A stretch of DNA of 64,000 nucleotides, from NCBI GenBank assembly GCA_002224055.1, contig AZLU01000040.1, positions 31,316 through 95,315 of the forward strand, in the 5' to 3' direction. The notes under the pieces were generated by a model. That model saw only the letters and a program-made list of their open reading frames with translations, did not search any database and was not told where the DNA came from. Positions 1-12,400 of this stretch are shown piece by piece (position 1 is the stretch's first letter; every line of letters begins with the position of its first letter). The translations under genes were made by a program, and so were the position numbers. The stretch is from Pezizomycotina sp. ARF18 (Eukaryota > Ascomycota).

Positions 1-1929
1 AGCTAGTAGCAACTGGTCAAGACTGCTCTCAGCTTGGTTTATTCGTCCGACTGGGCTAGCTAACTAATTTCCCCCGGATATGCGCATGGGTAGTTTTCAA
101 GTCGGCGACGAGTGAAAAGGTACTTTTTAGTACCTTTCGGTGAAGAAAACGAAGAGCCGATCGAGATTTATTTTAGAAAAATCAGGTTTAAAGGTGAATG
201 ACACTAAAGTTCCATGAGCAAACTAACAAAGAAATTCGTCACGTATCGTGATCCTTGAGGAAAATTATACTTCAACTGGCATTAATCAAGATTCTTTCAC
301 TCGGGGGGGGCAGCATGTGAGGAAAAGTTCCCGGTTGCCGGTGGTTCGCATTAGCTCCCCGAGTATCCTCCAGAGGTTATGAAGCACATGCCTTCCCCGC
401 AACAACTTGCCGCCGGGGGCTCGCATCGCCAACCCCCGGTGCAGATTCGTATGCACGGGAACAAGTCCAGGCCACCCCGTGCAAGCGAATGTAAGGAGAA
501 AGATTACAAACAAAAAAAGTGGAAAGACTCCAGCTGAAGTGAGTTCCTCAAGACGAATAAAACACCAAAGGATGTCGTCCTTTCTTCTTAGGCAGCTGCA
601 GATTAGGGATAAAGAACGGCCTCCATATCTCCCCCACGAGCGGTGGGGTTAAAAAGTTTCCTTTCCCAAATAGCTATATAGAGGGAACGCTGCAATTAAT
701 AAAAGAGCCGACTATTTTTCTGGAGTACTGGGACTGTTTGACACTGACAGACTGAATGGCAATAACCTCTCTTTTTTCTCATCTGGCCGCCCTATATTTT
801 CTTTCCTCCCGTTTGATGTTGTCTCTCTTCGCACATTCGTAAGGCGATCATTCGCCCATTACGTAGGTAGAGTCTCTCACCATTAAACAACCGGCCATGG
901 CAACAAGAAAACTTAAGTTGTAGCTTAGTAGGCTTTGAAGATGAACAACACATTGCGTCTTTTCCTCGCCAGGGAAAACATTACCTAAATCGGAAGAGAT
1001 TCATGTCCGTAGGGGTGTGTAGAATATTTCAAATCCGGGGCTACCAATTTTCCTCTCGCTGTATCGAACTGTCCTACAAGTATCTCGTCGTGTTTTTACG
1101 AGCTGTGATATCAAGTACCACCTTGCTGTCTCGTTAACGTTATCCTATATTAACTGAGGTTGTATTTCCTCTTGCGTAGGAAGTACTCTTCTATCGCTTG
1201 TGAACTTAGCTAATTTGGAGCTAAAGGTCCGTCCGGGAGAGGAATGGAACTAAGGGTACTTCCGACCAAGGGTAAAAGTTCTTTTACTGCTTTCATGAAT
1301 TTTCAACCTATCCAAAAGTACGTTTCCCATAAGGAGCAAAGAAGAAAATGGAAGGGGGAGTGACACCAAGAGAAATTTCGGAAGAGATAAAAAAAAAAAA
1401 AAAAGGACCAATTTAAGCTGCTTCTTCATCCTGGAAAAGAAAAAGAAAAAAAGAATAAGGGAAAGAAAAAAAGAAAGGAAAATGACATTTTACCTCCTTA
1501 AAAAAAGGAAGAAAGAAAAAAAAAGAGAAGAAAGAAAGAAAGAACGTTGTCGCAACGAGAATTCATTATCGATTAGTGTTTATTAGTTACTAAGTAATGA
1601 TCTCGATATTGTATTATTTTCTCTTGCTTCCTCTTTACTAGAGAAGATATTACTGACTTTCGAAGGCCAAGGCTTGCTCCCAGTAGCAGTGCCTCACAGA
1701 CGATATCTTTAGACAAGTAATTACTCTTATCAAAATATATAAATAATATACATATTTATTTTGGTATTGATTATTTACCATGTCGTCCTTTCTTTGTCGC
1801 GTTTTGTTTCTTTTTACCCTGTATCTCTTTTGATTGAAAGTCGCACTTTCCAAAGTTTCGATTATAGCTGTTTCTTTTTTGGATTGTTAATTATATATAT
1901 TATTATTACTATAAACGTCTTTCTATATT
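1..1929. other. No gene seen; left flank
   Basis: No reading frame here has family resemblance, splice signals or coding-like composition. An 8-G run lies near 305, and 1369-1540 is strongly purine-rich on the + strand (A runs broken by single G), which makes the long frames uninformative. The sequence becomes AT-rich after about 1560. Confidence 0.6.
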
Positions 1930-2663
1930 AATTTACCAATCTATGTGTTTTTCTTTTCCTCCTTTCCTCTTTTCTTTCTTTCTTTTCCGTGGTTTCTTTT
2001 TTTCCTCTTCCCCTGGAGGCCGATAAAAAGAGGAAGAGAAGAAATATACCCGTTAATACAGAAGAAATATTGGATTTTTTTTTTTTTTTTTTTTTTTGTT
2101 TGCTGTGGTTTTTTTTTCACCCGTGGGGCAGCAAGAGCTTTGCTTTTTTTAGCGTTCCTGTTCTTTTTATCTTGTGTTGTTTTCTACCCTTCGCCTCCTC
2201 TCCTCTCTCTTCCTCCCCCCCTCCTCTCTTCCTCTCTCTTCCCTCCTGTCTTCCCTTCCTCTCTCTCTCTCTTTTTTTGCTTCTCCGCGTGCCTTTACGT
2301 TAGGATTGATTTTTATTATTATTTTATAGTTAATTTGTTTTGTTAATTTTTAGATTTTCTTTTTTTTTTTTTTTTTCTTTCTTTTTTCTTTTTTTTTTTC
2401 TTTTCCTGCTTCTTTCTTTCTTTTCCTTTCTTTTTCTCCTTTCTCCTATCGTTATTCATATTACCATTCAAAGTGTTTGCTATTTCTTTTCTCTTTTCTC
2501 TATTTTCCCCCTACTCAAGTTCTCATAAGATATCCCAAAAAAATTATTTATATATTTTTTTACTTTTACTTTATTTTTATTTTTTAAATTTTATTTTTCT
2601 AATTTTTAATTTTTAATTTTTAAATTTTTAATTTTTTTTTTTTTTTTTTTTTTTGGGATTGAG
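1930..2663. repeat. Polypyrimidine/AT low-complexity block
   Basis: About 600 bp in which the + strand is almost entirely T and C, with T runs of up to about 20, passing into a T/A block at roughly 2550-2660 built of short TAATTT-like units and ending in a long T run. The apparent Phe/Leu/Ser-rich reading frames are a product of composition and not genes. Mirror-symmetric polypyrimidine tracts of this kind can exclude nucleosomes or form triplex DNA; that is general knowledge and nothing here shows it happens. Confidence 0.8.
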
Positions 2664-3044
2664 TGTCATTGTGACTGGTTAAGCAGGCAATTCCACATCT
2701 GCAACACATCTATCGTGATAGTACCTGCGGATACGCAGTCTTTCCTCTGTTGGAGATACAAGAAAGAAAGTGCTCAAGGGATACTTAGTACGTGAGGGAG
2801 AGAAGAAGTGGGAAAAACGGATAACAATGAAGGTAAACTTGTAACCTGACACACTCTCTCGCTGCAGTTTGTTCGTAGCAATCACTTCTTTATATTTATA
2901 ATTTTGTGCTAGTTGGCGAAATGACCGAAAACAGGATAGAATCCTCAAACGAAGCCCTCGTTGATGAAGCCAAAAAATAACAGGGAAACATAGTAAAAAG
3001 GCAATAATGGGTCTCTGCCTCACAACCCTCTTTTTTTTACTCTA

Positions 3045-3277
3045 GCACTGGTATACTGAAAATGCCCTTTTTTTTTTTTTTTCAGGCTACGTTAGCACCC
3101 ACTTAGTAATCTCTTTTTTTTATTCTATTTGCCTAAAAGCAACCTTTTTTTGGGGTTTGGTCTACCATACAAAAAATGATACATCTTCAAAAGCGTCAAG
3201 GGAGGGAGGGCACTGGTATACCCCTTTTCTTTCTGAGAGTGAAAACGACTTTTTTTTATGCAGGCTGCGTTAGCACA
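3045..3277 (+). repeat. Pair of diverged direct repeats, about 165-bp period
   Basis: Two units, 3045-3100 and 3210-3277, share the order GCACTGGTATAC, then a T run, then CAGGCT(A/G)CGTTAGCAC. The spacing differs slightly in the middle. The T run followed by CAGG resembles a splice acceptor in both, but no exon is recognisable behind either. They look like an old local duplication. Confidence 0.6.
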
Positions 3278-4594
3278 TCATTGGAGGGAGGATTTGTTGG
3301 CTTGCGCTGGCTGGACTGGCAGTGATTTGACCAACCAGTTTTCAATTGGCGTATTTCTATTGGGGATCCCCCCGTGGCAGGTCTGCAAGAGCTCACAATG
3401 CCCCTCCTTGGCTTTCCCTTTTTTGTTTTTCTTCTCTACCACCATATCGCTCAGGAAGTCTTAATTATTACACTCCCTTTCTCTCCTCTTTTATTATGTT
3501 CCTATATATAAGAGCGCAGGCCCCCATAGTATCCTCCACCACAAACGGAGCTATGGTAGGAAAGAAAACCAAATGCAAAAAATCGTCGAGAATCTTTCTT
3601 TCAATAAATCCATTTATTATTTTTAAATTTTTCGAAAAGCTTTTTTCTTTCTTTTTTCTTCTTCTTCCTATAACACTTATATATCCAGTTGCCCCCCCTC
3701 CTTCGAAGTCGAATCCTTCCAGTCGTCTTTCTCGTTCTTGTTCCAACACACTACCTACTGCCAACCACAACCCCCTCACGATAGTTCTTCCATACATTAG
3801 TGTAAGGAGTAGAAGAGAAATACAACAGTTGATTGATCATTAACCTATTGATCATTCCACTCGATTCCTCTTTAGTCATTCGGTTCGCAGCTTCGAGTCC
3901 TTCTGCCTCCGTTCGTCGTCGTTGTCGTCGCGATTACCTTCGAGCCGCTTCCACTATTCTGCCGCTTGTCGCAACTCATCCTTTCGAAAGAGGCCTCTCC
4001 AAACCATCTTGATATAATCGCTACGATTTCGCTACAATCCATCCTCAAACTATCCAATTATTTTGCTCTAGAACCCGTCTTCGCTACAGCAGCAAAAAAA
4101 AAAAAAAAAAAAAAAAACAGCACCCTGAAGCACTACCAATCGGCCACCGATATAAAAAGAGAACAAAACATTCGTCACAGTACAATATCTAGTAAAGAGA
4201 CTACACGCTATAGATTTAAATTCTCTGTGACCTTCGTCAGATCCAGTTTCCGGTTGAACGGTCGCGGAGGCTACAACACTGCAATACACCCACGCCATTT
4301 TCGATTTTCTCCTCACGGGAAGAGTCACGGCCGCAACAGCAACATTCCCCTCATTTCATCACCTTCACCTGTTTACCTCATATTTTTTTTTTTTTTTTTT
4401 ACCCTAGAAATTTTTAATCCGTCTCTTTTTGTTTCTCACTATATTTCCCCCAAGCAATTATTATCTCGCTATAGTCGCTACTCGTAGTCTGATTTCTTCA
4501 TCCTCCTGGACCTCTATCGATAAACCCAGGAAAGAGCCTCAACAGCTTGCGTACCTCTAAATTTAGCTTCATTCTCTTTCACTTTCTCAGACAC
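3278..4594. promoter_or_regulatory. CT-rich 5' flank of the gene at 4595
   Basis: No gene is visible. From about 3850 the + strand becomes C/T-rich with poly-A (about 24 A at 4094) and poly-T (about 20 T at 4383) tracts, typical of core promoters and leaders in filamentous fungi. TTTCTCAG directly precedes the chosen ATG, so a leader intron is possible. No specific factor site can be named. Confidence 0.4.
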
Positions 4595-6016
4595 ATGAGC
4601 AGGCGTCTCACTCGATCCGCCTCCCGCAGCGATACGAACCCGAATTCCGCATGGAGTCCCCTACGCATGCCTCGGCCCGCTACGGCTACCCTGGGCCCAG
4701 GAGCCCTCCTCGGAGCCACAAGAGGTCCTCCTAGCCCCGATCCTTATTTCTTAAGCCTACGGTCAAACCTGGAACCAGAAATACAGCCTGAGCTCCAGCT
4801 CAGCGACGGAGAAGATCCCGCCAGCAAGTACGATGATACTGCCAGAGTGGAATGCGTGTCGGTATGTTCCTTACCATAAACCCTTTCCTTTTTGTCTATA
4901 CGTCATTTTCGCCCTTTTGCACCCGTCTTTTTCTCTGCCATTGGCTTATCTTGGCGGATAAGTAATTTTTAGTGGGTTACGCATTGCACACTTTGTTCCG
5001 CCGCGCAATCATCCCACGCAAATACTCCTCAAAGAAAAAAGGACCTCTCCCCGTTTCCTGTTCTCTGATTCACGACCGCTTCCCTAGAATATTCACAATC
5101 GTACAGAAAGTTTTCTCCGTATCCGAAATGATGCCTGATGAAGTTTCGTACATTTCCCTCACACCTATCGCATTTAAGCGGCTAGTCAATAGCGACTGTC
5201 TCTTGCATGCATCTTCATTTCTTCGCGCGACCGCAAAATAATAGCTTTGCATGCGATTCGCGCCTACCTCTTTTGCCACACCTTGAAATCCCTTGCCGTT
5301 GATTGCCCAACTTCTCGCCTCTACCCATCTCGATTCCCTGAACCCATATTCTTCCCCCCCCCTTTTTTTTTCGATTTCGCCACCCGACCGTGAATTTGTG
5401 CCTTTTTTTTTTTTTTTTTTTGGTTCCTTCTCTTTCAGAAAACAGAGCATCTAATCTCAGTTCTCGAATAGCGCGCAAATGAAGTCATCGACGCTTTCGA
5501 CCGTTCCTTCGGAAAGACGATTACCCAGCTCCGTCGCTGGACTACTACCATCACCACGCCGAGGCCGCCATGGCGAAGCTCTCTCTCACCCCAGCGTAGA
5601 GCAGGCGGCCAAGGCTTTCATCCACGGCCATCACTCCGGACCTCACCACGCTCACTCATCCTCGCATCCCACCGTCGCCACCGCGAAGAGGACGTTATCC
5701 ATCTAGCCAGATCGCTCAGATCTCACGTTCCACGCCATGAACCCTGGAATTCCGCAGTTCGACGCCCCTTCTTCGTTCCCGAGCACTACGAGGAATGCCA
5801 CGCCGACGGCGAGGACGAGTACCCGGGTCCCAACGGCGCCGACCTCGCGAGGTGAGGGCGGACCTCGACGCTATGCAGTGATGGCCGCCACCCTAACCGC
5901 GCGGCCACGGCTCCTCCGGACACCGTCGGAAGACTGCTGGCACAAGCGTTCCGACCGCGAGCGGGACCACCACCGCCGACGCTCGCGCCCTTGAGGAGCG
6001 TCCGGCGGAGGAGTAA
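4595..6016 (+). CDS. Unrecognised protein, about 280 aa, two exons
   Basis: I do not recognise the family. The chosen ATG opens an Arg/Ser/Pro-rich leader (MSRRLTRSASRSD). Exon 1 runs to 4861 and joins in phase 0, across a GTATGT...TTTCAG intron (4862-5438, long for a fungus), to a segment beginning KTEHLISVLE. One in-frame TAG follows at 5469. The reading then changes frame several times by single missing bases, for example at the A run 5513-5515 and the C run 5589-5592. Recognisable stretches are DDYPAPSLDYYHHHAEAAMA, then a His-rich part, FFVPEHYEECHADGED, a Pro-rich part and the end ALEERPAEE with TAA at 6014. An AATAAA-like stretch follows near 6090. The protein is acidic and looks largely disordered, with no membrane segment. 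The existence of a gene is well supported by third-position GC bias and the frame-to-frame continuity; its function is unknown. Confidence 0.6.
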
Positions 6017-6639
6017 AAAAAAAAAATTCTCACATTTAAATCGGAGGATAGTAAGAAGAGGGGAAGGAGAATAATACGGGAATTTTGTAAATAAAAACTA
6101 TTGTCTATTTTTTTAAACCTGCTTCCGGTGGTTATAGATAGATTTGGTTTTGTTTACTGGTAAGTTCTTTCTTCTCCGCCTTCGTTGACAATACACAGCT
6201 AACATTCTCTCTCTTTAACAGGTCTCTCGTTTACTTCCCTTTCCCCCAAGCTTGCTATTCCTCCAAACCCTAGCCACCGTATCTTTTTCCTTTTTAGAGC
6301 GTTTGTTTAGAATTCTCTAAGATGTATATATATTTAACTTGTATTCTTGTCCGCCTCTTGTTATTTTCTTATGATTTAAGAAATCGCAGAGGCGAGGACT
6401 TCCAAGTAAGGAAAAAAGATACCTCAATGTAAGCAACATCATCCCTCTCGCTTTCCTACTTATCGCTAACAATTTTTGGTTTAAATAGATGCGGCGTTCA
6501 GAGATCTGAAAAAGAGGACCACGGCGTCCACACCGCTTCGTCACCCCCACGATGCCGACCGCTTCGCTATTCAACGGGTGTGCTGAACGCTGTAAATCCT
6601 GAATAGCGAATTGTCCTCCGATTTGCACCGCTACTATCA
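6017..6639 (+). other. Spacer with two intron-like segments
   Basis: No protein can be read with confidence. Two segments have complete fungal intron grammar: 6160-6221 (GTAAGT, GCTAAC, ACAG; 62 nt) and 6429-6488 (GTAAGC, GCTAAC, ATAG; 60 nt). They may be introns in the missing 5' part of the Est1-type gene that follows, or leader introns. The stretch 6489-6639 has coding-like GC content but matches nothing I know. Confidence 0.4.
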
Positions 6640-7069
6640 CCACGGGCGAAGAAGAACTTCAGAGGCGCTTCATGAGCACCACGATTTCTTCCTAGCGAGC
6701 CAACACCCAGCAGCATATGATCGGCCAAAAAAAAATTTTTTTTTTTGGCTAATAAGTACGCGATGCCTGCTCGGATGTGGAGCCACGGCATTCACTCGTT
6801 CCTTGAGCTTCTTAGGCATTGGCTGCCTGAGTCCTTCGAGTACATGCTTCTTTTTATATCCATCTTACTCAATGACGGCTTTACTTTATGGAACCGTCCT
6901 TGACGTCGCGGCACTTGGATTCAATGCCTTGGTGACCTCGGACGGTATCGCATGGCCATCAAGGAAAGGCGAGACTCGCCATCAAGTACGCCATGCCCGC
7001 ACGGATGTGGCGCATACATCTCACAATCTTTTTTCTCAATCTTGCTATGGCTACACTCCAAATTGTTGA
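6640..7069 (+). pseudogene. Fragment of a fungal Est1-type DNA/RNA-binding domain protein
   Basis: The frames give HEHHDFFLASQHP (about 6668), KYAMPARMWSHGIHSFLELL (6754 on), SMTALLYGTV (about 6872) and TWIQCLGDLGRYRMAI (about 6914). In this order they are the signature of the Est1-type DNA/RNA-binding family that is common in Pezizomycotina. The family protein is several hundred residues longer on both sides; here neither the N-terminal part nor the region after the GDLGRYRM motif is visible. Frames change by single bases, and an A9T11 tract interrupts the stretch between ASQHP and LANKYAMPARM. A second KYAMPARMW copy begins at 6984, exactly 230 bp after the first, and diverges after about 60 bp. 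A truncated, rearranged gene is most likely. The family call is from remembered conserved sequence. Confidence 0.7.
6727..6746. repeat. A9T11 palindromic homopolymer inside a coding motif
   Basis: Nine A followed by eleven T, flanked by GGCC and GGCT, sits within the conserved part of the Est1-type fragment where family members have ordinary coding sequence. Similar head-to-head A/T runs occur at 7721-7757 (T12 A25), 17349-17393 (T12 A33) and 18822-18844 (A15 T8). Confidence 0.9.
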
Positions 7070-7137
7070 ACGTTCTTTCAAATATAACATAGATTAGACT
7101 GTATAACTTTTGTTGTTTTGCGATAATTCCTGTCACT

Positions 7138-7169
<32 letters not shown>

Positions 7170-7720
7170 TCGTCCTGTCTGGTTGTCTCTTCATCTAGAA
7201 ACTTGTACTAGTAATTCCTTTGCAGTTTTCGTATAACATGTTTTTTTTGTATGTTTAAACATCTTGACTGTAACTAGAGCTTCTCGAAATTGTTAAAAAC
7301 TATTCAAGCAGTGTTATTGCACATTCGTCTCACCCTGTTAATACACTACCACGATCGCGAAAAGCTCTAGTTTGTATTCCACCTACTAGCCTATCACTAA
7401 GCCTATCTCTCAGGAGCAACTGGTCGCAGAGGTCAAAGGTATTACGCCGGCCTGGTCATGGTTGAGGCGAAATGCATTTGGCACGGAATCGCCGAGATGT
7501 GGCTCGCAGGTGCTTCGACGGGGGCAGCAAATAGGGATAGCAAGGGTTGAACAGACCGGTTTGTAACTTTGAGGCTCTGCTGAATTACACTTAATATATA
7601 CAGAGCAAACAAGTAAATCCAGCACCCCCATGTATATTTTTACGGAGCGGCTTTGGAAGAATACTTCTTCTCTTAATAACACTGTTTCGTTGTTGGTGAT
7701 TTTCCCTGGGCTATATTAGA

Positions 7721-7760
<40 letters not shown>

Positions 7761-9429
7761 TTTGTATTTCCTCCCCTAAAATCCTCGAAATATTATTGTG
7801 TGCATACTCCAGTGATGAGGTTATTAGGAGCTTTTTGATACTATCGTGATTACGTATCTATTCATGTTTTGTATGAATATTATAATTACTATCAGCGTAG
7901 CATCTGCCAATAAAAAATCTTTGGACCGTTCACAAAAAGTCACCCAGGTGAATCGGTGACTTCGAGAAAAGTCTCGAGAGCGGAGCAGCGGGTGTGGCTG
8001 TGGAAAATAATCGATCGACGGGCTGAGACCGTTTTGTGCTCCAGCTTTTTTCGTGTACGATAGAGAGAGCATTTTAGCCGTATCTATATTCGAAGTCTCG
8101 AGTGCGTATATATTGAAAGCTAATAAATTTGTCATTATACGGGTATACCTATTCGAAGAGAGCGTCACGCTTTCACGCCATTTTCTGTCAAGTAAATAAG
8201 TGGAATAATAATAATGATAGTCCTGTTTGACCAGTATGCTGGGACAAACAAAATTTTGCACTAAAACTGATATTCTAACAAGGTTTTTGATTGCTTGAGA
8301 ATACTATGAGGTACCCTGGAAAGACCGTTTCCGAGTATACTCTACTTCAAGCGACGACTCGGCGGGTCGCACCAGTCGCACGATCGATTGCTCTAAAAGG
8401 ACGAAACATCGCGCGAAGGACGCTTCTGAAAAGAAAATCGCAAACCCATATGGAACTTGAGATCACGCTTGCTGAATAATCTCTCTGCTGTCAATCGTCC
8501 GGTCCGTACCGAAAGGATCTGATATAATTAAAGGTCTATTAAAGCGCCGCCTGTTTTCGCCTTCCCCAATCGGTGATCATGCACGTAGATTATTTCTCGT
8601 TTTTCTCCATGTCTGGGCACGATCTCTTATTTCTTTTCACCCGTTGCGAGGAGAGCCAAAGACATGTAAACGGCAAAAATGAATAACTAAGCAGAAGAGT
8701 TCCGCACTCTTCCGAGCTCTGATTGGCCAATACAATAACCTTTAAATGCACGTAGATTCTAGGCTGCCAGGGTCTTCCTCTTCTTGAGGTTTTCCCAATG
8801 TGGCCTCTCTTTCTTGATCCGAACATTGATGTCGAGAAAATATGACATTCATTATTTCCTGCTTTGGAATTGGCCTATAAACACCATTTTTTTGAGATTG
8901 CTTCTCTTTTTTTTTTTGGTTTAAGAGTCATCTCGAATGGATGGATTGATTGACCGACGTCGGGGATGAGACGTTGTTTATATACGCGGACGGTCCGTTG
9001 AGCGCCTTTGAGTGCTATTTGTCATTGGAAACCTACCACGTTTTCATCATTGATTCGTTCGAGAATCCTTTTTGATAACGACATCGAAAGGATAGACTAC
9101 CTAACCGTCTTCGGACCCTTAATCGGAAACCTTTCCACGCGGGAGAAAAAGTCACATTTTCTACTATTCGGTTGTTGCCCTAAAGGTTGAAGGCGGGAAG
9201 CAGGACCAAGAAAGATCTATATATATCACCTTGAAGTACCTCTGTAGATTCCCAAGGTGTGTGTTACCAGTTATCATTAGATGTTTTATTCCGTTCGTAC
9301 TTTAAGTATGTATAAAGGTTCTGATGCTGATTAACGGTATTAGTCCATATAAAGTAGAACCTGGTTACTTCAACCTCCTCTCGATCATCTAACTGATCGT
9401 TAAGGACTCGAAGTAACAACAACACAACC
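7070..9429. other. No gene seen; homopolymer-rich spacer
   Basis: The stretch contains T27 at 7141-7167 and the T12A25 junction at 7721-7757. Frames of 60-145 codons occur on both strands (the longest on the minus strand at 7824-8261) but none has family resemblance, splice signals or codon bias. The last 150 bp ends in an AACAACAACACAACC leader directly before the ATG at 9430 and is probably the promoter and leader of that gene. Confidence 0.55.
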
Positions 9430-12400
9430 ATGCCGAAATCACAGTATCATCTCGAAGCCAGCGGCAAATGATCCTCGTAGAGCGCGAGCAGCTCGACGAG
9501 CGTAAGCGGGAAACATTAGACGAAATAGCCGCCCTTCACCGCCGTAAATGGTTCCGGCAGCAGGAGCAACTGCGGAGCAACAGTCACCGACGGAACCGTA
9601 CTTAACCAGGAGGAAGTTTAAGATATCTCCGGACCGCAGACGGAAATGGAGAGGATAGAGCGGAGATACAGGCTAAGATGGAACTGACGAGGAAGATGGA
9701 GCAGGCGATTAGCCGTAATACTCTGAGCTGCGGAGGCTGCACGAGGAAAAGATCGCGACGGATGTTCGTGAGCGTGAGAGGGCATCGTTGTCGCCGGTGT
9801 CGAAGGTACGGCGTATCCGAATTCTCGACCTGTATTGACGCCGCCAGAGTCATCAATCGAATCCGTATCGCCAGCGGATGTACAAACGCCCACCACGGAT
9901 TCAAATTCCAGCTGGACGACGCGACGAGCTCTGGCTCCAAGTTGACAAAGTCTCGTCGTCTCAGAACATCCCTGGACTTTCAACTTCCTCTTCCATCGGC
10001 GCGAGTAACCGTCATCATACCCCAGCGACCTCATACCGCCCGCGACGTCACCGCTGCCGACAGATACGGACGACATCGCCACGATCGTTGTTCCCTCCCT
10101 GGAAGATTCCGACAGCGAAGAACTCCGCGACTTCCAACCGACGACATACTTCTCCAACTCGCAAATCTTCAAGCGGAAAAAGCCCCTGCCTCTCTACGAA
10201 GACTCAAAACGGCTCGTGGAGATGGGTGTTCCGCATGCTGTCGTTAAGACACTACTTAATCTGCGACCCGGAGAGTTCGAACGCAGCGACGAAGATTTGG
10301 AGACGTTGAGGAAGAGTATTGACGCGATTAGTAGGGCGAGCATGGGGTCGAGCGCGTGGAGCGATGTTCGTAGATGAAGTACACGGTATAGGTGGCGGCG
10401 TGTTCCCGGAGTCCGGGTGGTTGAGGAAGGAATTTACGCCACCGGCGGAGGCTGGAGGGTTCCGGAGCCGCCGGGGGTGTGGAATGGAAGGACGTGATCG
10501 CACAGATGGACAAGGATATAAATACACGACGACGTCCGACAAAAACACACCGATGACAGTGAACGGTGCTGAAGATAGGTCCTCCTCGAAACAAAAGCGG
10601 CAACTAGCTGAGAGTCTCCCAGGAGCGAGCAGTCTGCCTCGGGCTCTCATGAAGACGAGCCATTAGACGGCAGCAGAGAAGGGAAGAAGCGACGCATCGA
10701 AGATCCCAACGACGAAGACCACGACCATTCTTTTTGGAGCTCCTGCCCGCACTGTAGTGCCTGTCCGCACTGCGATTCAGATACCGATAAAACTACTCCT
10801 GGCAATCAGACCAGCGACAAAGACGACATCGACATGGAACCGTTGGCAAGAAATGCACGCCTCCGCCGATGACGTCGACGCACCGGCCTTCACCGAGTAC
10901 AACAAGCTCCGGCCCTTCAGTAGAACACGAAGGAGCCAAACGGCTTACGGAAGTGCTCCACCGGCCGCAAACGCAAGCCCGCATCGTCGAGGAGGAATTT
11001 TGGCGGCACCTCAACATCGGGAACTCGAAGAAGAGTGCTGGCGAAGGGCGCAGGAGGAATTGAAGCGTGCGATAGAGGAGGAATGGAAGCTCACGAGGAA
11101 CGCCGAGTGGCGTTTGAGGATAGCGTGACGAAGATGCTTCGGGGGATTGAAGCTGACGCTCAAGGCTCATCGGGTGCTAATTTCGTTGGAGAACACTCCC
11201 CCGTTGAGAACGCCGACGGTATTGTGTTGAACAGTCGCCGGTGAAGCGCCTGATCCGATCTAGACTTGGACTTCCTGGATTCCCTCGGCACCTCACCGCT
11301 GCCACCATCTAACGAATCCCACCTTGGAAAATGACGGATACCCTTAGAATATGACGAGATGGATATATATTCCGAGGAGCCTCCTTCTCGTCACTCTCCG
11401 GGCGAAAACTTCCCCGGCCTCCTTTCTCCCGAACCCGTACCCGAAGCGCCGAGTCCCCACAAATTACTCTGCCGACGGAACCCTCGTTCGCGCCAGCATC
11501 ATTCTTCTCCCGCTGCCCTTCTTTCCATCCACCGAACCTCGTCGACCTCCTCGACGAAAAGGACCGCCCGTCATCTGCGTTCTCTCCTGAGGACGAATTC
11601 TTCGGAGGAATGCAGGGTCTATCGTGCTCTACTTGCTATGTCCAGATTAAACTGGCTCTGGGTCAGACTCCGCTAGCGGCATTGGAACAGCACAAGAGGG
11701 TACATCTCCGGTCGTCCTTTGCGCCACCGGTTTTGACTTTTTTGGGATGCCGCCGATGTTCGGTTCCCCCGTTAACACCGAATCCGAAAGTACACCCGCG
11801 AGCGCGGTTGCTGTACTACGCCGACGTCCTTAGAAGAAGACAGTACCGACCGTCCCGAACCAGCGATCCCCGGCGCCCCGAGGAGTTCGATCCATCTCAT
11901 CTCTCCTTGCAGCCCACCTTGATGCCGCTCGATGGTCTAAACACCCCACCGCCGGCGGATACCCCAGAAGAAGAAATATTAACACCCCACCACCCCTCCT
12001 CGACCCTTCTATCCCTCCCACCTCCTCCGCCTTCACCCTCCGAAAGCACCAAGTCGCCTCCGAATGGTCGCACCTGCAATCCCTCGCCGAATCCGAACTC
12101 CTCCTCTACCCACCATCCGACCCTCGTCACGCCGAAGCACTCTCCCGGCGCGATACATACGCTAACCGCCTCGCCGCCCTCTCGCGCATGACCTCCCCGC
12201 CGACGTCCTACCGAACCTAACTTCCCAAACAGCAGAAGAAATAGAACGGCAAGCTTTACGGCGCATGGACAACATAATACGGCAGGAGGAGTGGTTGCAT
12301 GCACGGCAACTTGCGGAGGGTGAGATTAACGATTTCGAACCGGGTGGCCAAGGAGATCGAGTTGGGAAGCTGTGGAGGGATATGTTCGCCATGTCGAAGC

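Noticed and set aside
1945-2528. Reading frames of up to 133 codons rich in Phe, Leu, Ser and Pro
   Set aside because: They follow from the pyrimidine-only composition of the + strand; overlapping frames are equally open.
4862-5438. Separate small gene (about 89 codons at 4972-5241) inside the long intron
   Set aside because: No motif, and the frame has no better support than its minus-strand partner; the stretch is best left as intron.
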